DNA of 64,000 nucleotides, taken from NCBI GenBank assembly GCA_003194525.1, contig NBIV01000076.1:1-64000 (forward strand), given 5' to 3'. The first letter of the stretch is position 1. Every line of letters starts with the position of its first letter. Shown in pieces: positions 55,601 to 64,000 of the stretch. Position numbers and translations under genes: made by a program. Below the pieces are notes generated by a model. The model saw only the letters and a program-made list of their open reading frames with translations, did no database searches and was not told the origin of the DNA. Source of the stretch: Gracilariopsis chorda (Eukaryota > Rhodophyta > Florideophyceae > Gracilariales > Gracilariaceae).

Positions 55601-55822
55601 GAGTGTGGAATAGCAGTTGATAACAGTTTTCTAATCCTCTCGGACAATCATTGTGCTATTGAATGGGCTGTTGGTGAGCGGTGCCCTTCTGGCCGTTCAA
55701 AGCATATAGCTGTCAAGGTGCACTTCATTAGGAAAATGCTCAGAGACACAGTCATATCTATGAAGTATGTTACCAATGAAGACAATGATGCAGGCATATC
55801 ACCAAGCCACTTAGCCCTGTGA
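52642..55822 (+). pseudogene. copia integrase C-terminus, reverse transcriptase and RNase H
   Basis: The integrase end shows AIAERINRTTEEATRDLL and a typical GCAAYVL...VTFDES segment. The reverse transcriptase shows TYAPVVSFGLVRMFL, QVDNKTTFLNGDL, KAIYGVKHAQLAWH and, in another frame, VDDLLIFTAS (YVDD region). RNase H has SDFEGYTTDRKSLSGYL before the solo LTR and SVALSAGEAEYLEL after it. There are several stops (for example 52831, 53531) and frame changes. Confidence 0.82.
54678..55502. repeat. Solo LTR, 825 bp, inside the copia RNase H
   Basis: The ends TGTAGTGCAACGCCC and GGGCATTGCACCACA form an imperfect inverted repeat with TG...CA termini. It is flanked by GTAAG at 54673-54677 and 55503-55507. 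Taking one GTAAG copy, the RNase H frame continues without a break across the site. No internal coding region is present. A small DNA transposon with a 5-bp duplication is a less likely alternative. Confidence 0.82.
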
Positions 55823-55875
55823 CTTGACGATTGATATTGAAACGAGTGGGCCTGCCCCAGGAACTCGAGAAGAAG

Positions 55876-56673
55876 TGTTGATGTTGGCAAATCATCGAGT
55901 GCCTTGTAGCCCTAGGACATTATCATACACTACTTGGGAACAAAGTTGCATATAACGATTGGGCTTTTTTGAGCACCTCCTTTGCAAAAGCGCTTTTGTG
56001 CGTATGCTCGAACCCAACGTGAAACGGGCTTATGATTGGCTACTGCATTTGCCATTATGCATTAAGTGGTGTACAAGTGGTATACATTATATGAGACGTG
56101 GGCACAGCATGGGCCACTTGACATAATGTGAGTGGAAAACGTACATGAGATTCTGTGTGGCTACCTTGGGTTTACAGGTACATCAGGTGGTTGCAGACGT
56201 GTGATTGTGTGTTCCAGCACCTGCACAGTACGCAGAGGACTTAGGGTATCGATCGGGATGCAGTGTTATGTGAACTTGTTTATTTTTATGATAAAGATGA
56301 CGCAAATAAGTGATTATACAGGGCTGTGACATGCTTGCACATTGTTTTCATGGTTGTTTCACCTACCATGCTTCGTCAGCATGTGCTAGAATAATTTTAT
56401 CCATGGTTGTAGTGAACTGTCACCAGTTTGTGCAATCCGTATTGTGCTATGTTTGAATATGATTGGTATTATAGACTGTCCGCAATTAGTAGATAGGGTT
56501 TTCCCTGCAGTTTTAGCGCAATATAACGGTGCTATGTAATTTGCAGATGTTGCAGCTCCAAGTAAACCACCCCAAGGTTGACAACATACACTCTTGTTTT
56601 TACGTCTTTCTTTCTTTTTCATTTCTGTCGAAGCCCAACTTCATCTATCATCAAAATTCGTTTATCATCAACA
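55876..56673 (+). repeat. 3' LTR of the copia element, 798 bp
   Basis: It begins TGTTGATG directly after the purine tract GAGAAGAAG, 54 bases past the RNase H stop. It ends CATCAACA, the exact reverse complement of its start. The following AACTC would be the target duplication. Confidence 0.78.
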
Positions 56674-56689
56674 AACTCTATCTACAAAT

Positions 56690-58581
56690 CGCCATGGTAG
56701 GCAGTTTGTAGGCCTTGCGGACTTCTGTCGTCGCTCCATCAATAGATATGCATCTATCCTACACCATATTACTGATGTCATCCGTAGTCACGCCTTTCTG
56801 TGGTCTACAGAACACGACCAAGTTTTTGCTGAGATCAAAACAGCATATACCACCATAACTGTTTTAGCCCACGCCAATCCGGATAAACCCTTTGTTCTTC
56901 CCACAAAATCACCCATGTCAGCTGTTGGAGCAACGTTCTCTCAAGACGGACACCCAATTTCATTCATGTCGCACCGCCTGCCGACCACAGAATCGAACTG
57001 GGATACCGGTGATCAGGGACTGCTGGCCGTGATGTTTTCTCTACATACGTGGGGCCCTTCACCTCGCGGAAGACACTTTACAATGCTCACCGATCACGGT
57101 CCAATCTGGTTCCTCCAATCGAAGATTATGTCAACCAAGAGACAGTGTCGCTGGCTTGATGAAATCCAAAAGTGTAGCTTCGACGTCAGGCACATCGCCG
57201 GAAAGAAGAACGTTGTACCAGACGTGCTTAGTCGCAAACCCGATCACATTCCACCCCAACTCAGCTCGCTTTCAGCATGCATGCCAGGGTTGCACGATCG
57301 AATTCGTGCGGCCTACGCCTCCGATCTTTTGGCCACCCATATACTAGCGCATTGCAAACACAGTTTGCAGTACACCTCAGCCCGTCTGCTCCTTTCAATA
57401 ACCAACTTCAAGCTCATCAATGATGTTTTGTTCTGGATAAGAACCACCTCTTTAAGGCTGTATATCCCCACACAAGACCTACGATCAGAGTTAATGGATT
57501 ACTTTCGCGGAGAGGGACACTTGGGTGCTGAGAAGACCTACTGCTCTGCTGCGCGAAGCATCTACGTGCCGCAGATGTAGGGAAATATACTTCCCCTGTT
57601 ACGCCACTGTCTTTTCTTTCAGTCCAACAAGTCGCCCATGATGAGACCGAAGGGCTTATTAAAGCTTCAGCTGATTCCGAACCGTTGTTGGGATATGGTC
57701 ACCTTCGACGTCCTAACTGAACTTCCTTGCTCCGACTTTGGACACGACGCCATCTTCGTTTTCGTGGATGAGCTTTCTAGGTATGCTATTTTTGTTCGGA
57801 CGACGAAAAAGGCAACAGCAAAGGATACAATGGCACTTTTCGACGCGCACCTCCTTTCGAAGTACTGCATGCCTTACACTCTCGTTTCCGACCGCGATCC
57901 AAAGGTCGGATCTCGATTGTGGCGATCTCTTACGCAACTTCTCAATGTTGGATGCAATATTTCTTCCGTCGGCCACCATCAGACTGACGGACAGTCTGAG
58001 ATCATGATTCGAACGCTTTCATCTATGCTCCTTACCTCCATCCAGTCTTCGCCGGTCGCTTGGCACGGCCTCCAGGCCACTCGAGCTCGAATAATCCTAT
58101 CTCGCCACAGCACTACCCGCCGTGCCCCATTAGAAGTCACTTTAGGATACATCCCGCACACGCCAGTCACCAGATCTTTTCAGCACTTTACTGAACTCTC
58201 TGAAGAAGCCCTCAACCACATTGATCGTCGCAAAGCTTTTATTGCGTTGGCAAGAGAGAACCTGGCTACTGCACTCTCTAAGCAGACGTCTTATGCAGAC
58301 AGGAGGCGTGCCGACGTCGTTTTCAAATTTGGGAGCTTGGTTCTTCTCCGTGCTGACTTGTCTTGCTCACACGATGCTCAACCCTGCCCAAGAACTGGCC
58401 ACCTTGCTTTATTGGTCCTTTTCGCATTACAGAAGTCTTATCACCAGTTACATACGATATCAAACTGCCTGCTCCCATGCGCCGAGCTCATGATGTCTTC
58501 CAAGCTTCGAAACTCAAGTTGTTTCACTGCAACCAGCAGGGTCAGCTGAATGAATTGATTAGCAGCGATGGTACAGTTTAA
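56690..58581 (+). pseudogene. Ty3/gypsy RNase H and integrase remnant
   Basis: It starts 16 bases after the copia LTR, inside the connection domain (GRQFVGLADFCRRSI). RNase H follows (LTDHGPIWFLQSKIM and RHIAGKKNVVPDVLSRKPD), then an integrase zinc region to TAG 57580. The integrase core lies at 57638-58370 (MVTFDVLTELP, TLVSDRDPKVGS, HHQTDGQSE). A frame change near 58370 leads to the C-terminal tail ending at TAA 58581 (PMRRAHDVFQASKLK). The reverse transcriptase and everything upstream are missing. Confidence 0.82.
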
Positions 58582-59290
58582 CAAGAAGTCTGCACAATAC
58601 TGGATATGAAGACGTTTTATCGCAAAACTCTCTATGTGGTGCTGTTTGTCGGCGAACCTCTTGATGATGCAGTTTGACTTCCCCGAACTTCACTTTCGAA
58701 CTGCAAAGAACTTTTTGCATCTTTTCACCGCAGTTAGACTTCGCTGGGACAGCTTCAGCAAAAGACGGGGTGGGTTTAACACTACAATCGCGCATGTAGC
58801 ACTTTAAGCCAGTGTAGTCACATGTAGTCTGGACTTCAAGCTAGTCGACAGTAGAGTTACGTTCGTAGCACTATAAGCTCGAGTAGTAACGTTTAGTGTC
58901 TGTTCTATCCGTTATTAGTTTCTCATTCTACCAATTTTGTAACTCAAAGACGGTGTGCAGTTTGCTATAAAGACGGAAGATGATGGACACCTTCGAAGCA
59001 AAAGGACCCCACCACTTCATTATTCATCAACTATCATTATTTCCGTCATCATTGTTACAGATAACGCGCGAAGACCTCACGGGGAAACAAGAAACACCTA
59101 CAAATTGAGGAAGAGCTCGCTAAATCTTACTTGTCTATACGTACAAAGTCATACCCTTAGTAACCGAATGGACGGATACTATCCCTACTTAAACTAACCA
59201 AACTCTTACGGAGCAACCAAAAGTTCCCGGCAGGTGTGTGCCGCATGTTCTTGTATTCAACGTCCTTTTACTGCATGGACGATAATGAAC
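58582..59290. other. Possible LTR-like leader, unassigned
   Basis: It contains repeated GTAGCACT.TAAG motifs at about 58795 and 58866 and a TATA-like CTATAAAG at about 58964. It could be the 5' LTR of the decayed copia element that follows or the 3' LTR of the preceding gypsy element. No termini could be fixed. Confidence 0.35.
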
Positions 59291-59299
59291 ATCAACCAG

Positions 59300-62200
59300 T
59301 TATCCGACGTTCAACACATAGTTATAGGCTCAAAGAACGAATTCAGCGCAAACGAAATGACAACACCGCCCAAACTCAAACATGAGACATACGAATTGGT
59401 ATATATCGCTAAGCTGTCTTTCAGTGAGCCGAGAATTTGGAAGCCCGTGCAAGTGTCGGACATAGCCCCGCAAAGGTATAAGCAGGAACCCTTTCTAGGA
59501 AACTTAATTGGTCTTTAGAGTGTGGAAAAGAGGATATTTTTAAGAAAGCAATACGTAAGAAAGAGCTTACGCTTAGCGTCACAAGGGAAGTCAACGTCTT
59601 TCACCTCTAGATAATGAAAAAAGTGTGAAACTTGTCACAAAAGACTATACAACCGACTGCTTCCGAAGAATGGCAAGATCGCACAAAAACGCTAACGCCT
59701 TCAGATGCAAGAATTCAGAATCCATCACGGTGTACCTTGAAAGATTCAGGAGTACTGCTATGTCGTATCTGAACCTCAAAAAGACCGATCACGACTCAGC
59801 TTAGAGTCAGAATCTCGCTATCTCTTGTCTGACGATAGCAGGACTCACATCTCAGACATTTGCTTATATGATGAACAACGTTGTGAAAATCTGTAGGAAC
59901 AAGAATACAGACAGACAAGCCGCCGTCTCTGTAAACCCACAGTGCCTGGAAGAATGCCTGAAATTTCTCAACGAATTACAATCAATGTTTCCGGCGCAGT
60001 CCTCCCGACACAATATTAAATCTTGTCTATGAGTATTGAAAGGTGCAATTGATCATTAAGATAGTAAACACGATGAAGATTTAAATTCGTTTGGATAGGA
60101 CTGGAGGATGTTGTCAATACACTCAGCGAGGCCGACATCGAGGGAAAAGATTTCGAAGAGAAGAAGCTATCAGGCAACAGCGATGAGCCTGTAGAGGCCA
60201 TAATTAACAAGAGTCAAAATCCTAAGAGACTTTGCCAACTCAAAGAGCATGAGGCGGGCGGGCGCGAAAAAAATACCCACCGACACGAATAAAGGCAGAA
60301 CGGCGACACGACTCAACGAACGTAACGTCAATGAGGAAAACAGAAGCGGAGCACGACCTCCACAATCCAAGAATCAAAGATTCGCAAACGACCAGAAGGG
60401 CAAGAAACTTTCGGCTAAGCTTTTTTCAATAAGGGGCCCGGATCTATTTACGAATCCGAGCCCCATAATGGATAAAGAGAGTCCGCTCTCATCCGGTGGA
60501 ATGGAAGCTGCCTTTATGCTTTGCGAAGCCCTTTACATACCTTTTCAGCTATAAAAACCTAGAAAGATATGCAAAGGAGGTTGAGAGCACTAAGGTATCG
60601 ACCATAAACCCGTCATTTTCGCATGGAGGCTGTCGATTCAGGACATGAAAGATAGGGTGATAGAGCTGACTTTCGTTCATGACGACTAATCTCTAAGGAT
60701 TGGACCAGACATGAAGAGACACAGCGTGACTGAATACAACAGACAGCCACCTGTCCTGAGTATTAGGCAACCCACTAATGTCAAACCAAGTGAACTTGAA
60801 ATTTACATCACCGATGAAGGGACGCTAAACCAGCGCTCCAGAGTTGCAACCATACCATCAGTGAATGCCCTCCTGAGCACTAGAGTCGGAAAGTGTAGAC
60901 CCATAAAACTAGCCAAAAGGCCACACAGGTTACCACATGATCATCCAGATGAGATTACCAACCTATGCCGACGGGCAGAATATGATTTTGCACAATCGGA
61001 AAAATAATTACAGCGTTTAAGCGAAATATGTTCCGTATATGTCCAATCAGGACTACCGGTCCCAACGAAGAATATATCGATCACACACATCAATGATGCG
61101 TTCAATGTAGAAATACAGATCGACTTTATGTTCTGCAATATCGGAGGCACAATGTATATCGTACTTCACATGCTAGACGCCGATATGGAGTATTCAGAAG
61201 GCGCGATCACCCAGAATTGAGAAGCGGACACGATAAAATTCGGTCTCCAAGGCGAATAGTTGCATAGACATGGCAGACCAGACTTATTGTGGACCGACGA
61301 GGAGATTAACTCGGGAACAGTAAAAAAGTCTTGCACAGTCAATGGATAACCTTCAAGGCATGGCATATCAAGAGACACAATAAGACTGGGATTTAAGACA
61401 GGAAAAACAGCGTCGAAAAGCGAATCTTAGAAAAGATTCAATTCCAAAATACGACCGTGAACGACTGCGCACTCTTGTCAACAGCCATATTCCCGTATAA
61501 TTGCTTTAGTGGGTCAAAGTTCATAAGCAACTTTGGGATAGCGAGACGATACGCCCCCCTAATATTAGGCGCCTCTTGAAATGTCGTACCGAAGAACTGC
61601 GGTCAGCTTACAAAGAGCAATCAGCAACTAGAGCGCTCCATTACTTGTTGAAATCAAACGACCATTCCACCATACCACAAACGGCTATAATGCCGGTGGA
61701 CGACATCCTGTTCTTCGTCCGTACAACGCACAGAAACAACCTGAATTTTGAAAACAGGCTAAAGTATTTCATACATACAGACATTCGGTGAAGGTACAAA
61801 CACGCGATAACGCACCAATGTCGAAAGTGGCGTACGACGATATAAGGCTCAGAACCAGTCCCGATTTAGCCCGAGAACTATACGAAGGGCCGATGGAAGA
61901 CTATATCGACCCCACATTGTCTCTGCGCAACGCCCCAGAGTGCGATGAAGACAAAATAGCTGGATTATTAATGGTTTCTGGAGAGAAGACAGAATGTCAG
62001 CTAACAGAGCAAGCAAAAAAGGACATATGAAGCTATTCATCAGCTCTCCAGAACAATCCACGAATGAAAGGCCATGCTCTCTGGAATGAGGTGAGAAGAA
62101 CGTGGTCAACCACATGCAGGCTGCTACAGTATCCAAGCAAGTCACAGCACGCGACGTACAATTTGCACCATCCTGCATCTTAAGAAAAGCAATCGAGAAG

Positions 62201-64000
62201 GAGCATAGTAACAATTGGGTACACTCATATGCTGAGGTTGACGAGCGAAATATACCCAGGAACTCGAACATCATTTCATCTCATTCTGGTTACAATATCA
62301 AGGAAGACGAACAGCACCAGCAAACGTTGAAAGCCAGACTTGTCAGAAACGGCAACAGAGACCTGATGAAAGACGAAATCCAGAGAAACTGCTCTAATGC
62401 GGACATGTTAGTGGTGAGAATGTGTGTGTGTGTGGATACGGGCACGTGCTTCTAATTCCAAGGCAACGGTATTCGCTTTCTACAAGTAGAATACGAAATA
62501 TCTATCCAACTGCTAAATTCTCCTAATAGACCAATCGCATCTCCACTTCGCTTCCTCATCCGGCGTATCTTTATACAGTTTTATAGCCTTTTCGGAAATT
62601 CGACACACCTCGAAGGACGGAACTCAATGTGCCCTGAGCGGGACTCGCTAGTACCTTGCAGCGGTCTCTCACCACAACGGTATCCAGCGCAAAACGATTT
62701 AGCATTGTGATTCCAGATGGGCTACGACCATGCTTAGAAGAAACGTTTTATGTTTTGGCTTCGTATTTGGTGTGTCAGATGTCAAGGGAGCGTATCTGCA
62801 AAGCGGCCTCATCAAAAGAAAAACCTTCGTACGGCCACCGATGGAGTTGCGCAAACGAAAAGGCATTGTTGTAATATAATGAAGGCTGATGCAAACTGGT
62901 ACTGAACATCTTTAACAGAACCAGGATCGACACATTGCCGATCACTGGAACAAAGCAGAGCGTCACTCCATCAGTGACCTCTGTACTTATACTACTTGTA
63001 CGGTCGTATGTAATCATATGGAATGGTCGTAATGCTAAGCAGAGGGTGTTATTCTATTACAATTGTATGGAAACTCACCAGATTGCCATATTGAATAGTG
63101 TGGGCAGGCCAACAATGGTCTCAGTGCATCGAGTTCTGCATGTTCAGCCAAACAGAACTGTAGCGCTCTTCAGCTTGAACCAATTATTCCTGAAATGAAA
63201 TGATGCAGAGAGAAATATAATCATGATGGCGAAGCTCGTAGATGATGTGCTCGTAGCCAGATCTATCACCTGAATCGAAAGATGTATGGCAGATGTACCA
63301 GAAGAATCTGAGGTGGGTAAGATCCAGAGAGGAGACAAAATATCATTCGCTGGATATGACATCCTACAGGACGAGGATGCGAATCTCACACTCTTCATGT
63401 ATCTGTGCGTGACACGATTGTAATTGATTCTCCTTTAAAAAGCCGGCAGCCGAGAGAGAAACGAGAAAAAACGGATGATGAAGTACAGAAATATCGATAG
63501 CAGGCCGGAACACTAATGTATATGGGATCGGCCATTCTCTCACAAGCGTCTTTAGTTGCATCACTAATTCAGTAGGAGTTAGGCAACCTCAGAATAAAAC
63601 ACCATGTCCACAGGAATGCAATTCTGTTAGAGATAAAGTCTCTTAAGCCAGAAATTCGATACATCAGGGCATTTGGGATACAACAGAAATCACTCATCAG
63701 CCTCTACAATGCACTCACCGTAGATAATAGAACACTTAAGGACAGAAAGGTATCATCTGCATGCTTAAGATATCCATAATATTCGATGACGAACCTATAT
63801 CTCACCCGCCTGACTGGAATAGCATGAAGCAGCGACGAGTAACAAATTCTTCATTTAGTGCAATAATCTTGGCTTGCTCGGAAGGAGAAGATCGCGGATT
63901 CGATATGGAGCTTTCAGTGCAGAACATTTTCCCGAACACGATTATCTCAAATCACATTTTGATGGACTCCAAATGTGGTATAATGGCCAAAGGCAGTCGT
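59300..64000 (+). mobile_element. Heavily decayed second Ty1/copia retrotransposon, running off the window
   Basis: Fragments in copia order and in all three frames are a gag-like segment at about 59640-60020 (SITVYLERFRSTAMSYLNL), integrase at 61110-61330 (QIDFMF, RHGRPDLLWTDEE), reverse transcriptase at about 62760-62870 (SDVKGAYLQSGLIKRKTF), LVDDVLVAR near 63235, GDKISFAGYDILQDED near 63345, and RNase H near 63825 (KQRRVTNSSFSAIILA). Stops are frequent. It is a different lineage from the copia at 52.6 kb. Confidence 0.72.

Larger units (their letters stand above)
52642..56673 (+). mobile_element. Ty1/copia retrotransposon (5' truncated) with 3' LTR
   Basis: It runs from mid-integrase through reverse transcriptase and RNase H to a 798-bp 3' LTR. 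The order IN-RT-RH is copia. It is interrupted by a solo LTR at 54678-55502. The 5' LTR, gag and protease are missing from the window. Confidence 0.82.

Overview
This window is repeat-rich nuclear DNA from a eukaryote, probably an intron-poor protist or alga. A red macroalga or an oomycete would fit the mix of Helitron, hAT, pogo, Ty1/copia and Ty3/gypsy remnants, but the sequence does not settle the lineage. There are no bacterial operons, rRNA genes or convincing tRNA genes. Only two genes look like intact host genes: a 648-residue F-box protein at 23305-25251 (minus strand) and a 226-residue protein of four 56-residue repeats at 28455-29135 (plus strand).

Positions 1-21418 are a head-to-tail Helitron array that runs off the left edge. 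Its ~8.8 kb period is really two elements in alternation. Element I (~6.13 kb) is autonomous and encodes a ~1,630-residue Rep/helicase. Element II (~2.2-2.7 kb) is non-autonomous; it shares both ends with element I but carries a palindromic minisatellite, very strong GAA-loop hairpins and only the last codons of the helicase. The order is I(A, partial)-II(A)-I(B)-II(B)-I(C)-II(C). Every junction reads hairpin GCGTGC-GAA-GCACGC, ten bases, CTTG, then the next element starting TC. The array ends at 21418.

Positions 21.4-29.8 kb hold the two host genes in mostly unassignable DNA. From 29.85 to 43.6 kb lie decayed elements: a minus-strand Ty3/gypsy element, a zinc-finger ORF behind an LTR and primer-binding site, a pogo-type transposase fragment, a copia-like gag-PR-IN remnant, and a second, unrelated Helitron on the minus strand. 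A cluster of four hairpins sits at 44.17-44.60 kb.

Positions 45.97-51.7 kb can be read as a nested insertion history. A minus-strand pogo-like transposase was split by a 1.29 kb LTR element (204-bp LTRs, target duplication ACATG). Its left LTR was then hit by a hAT element (target duplication TACATTAC), and its right LTR by another LTR element now reduced to a solo LTR. Positions 51.8-52.6 kb hold a broken Myb/SANT-like gene. Positions 52.6-56.7 kb hold a Ty1/copia element interrupted by a solo LTR and lying against a Ty3/gypsy remnant (56.7-58.6 kb). From 59.3 kb to the right edge is a heavily decayed second copia element.
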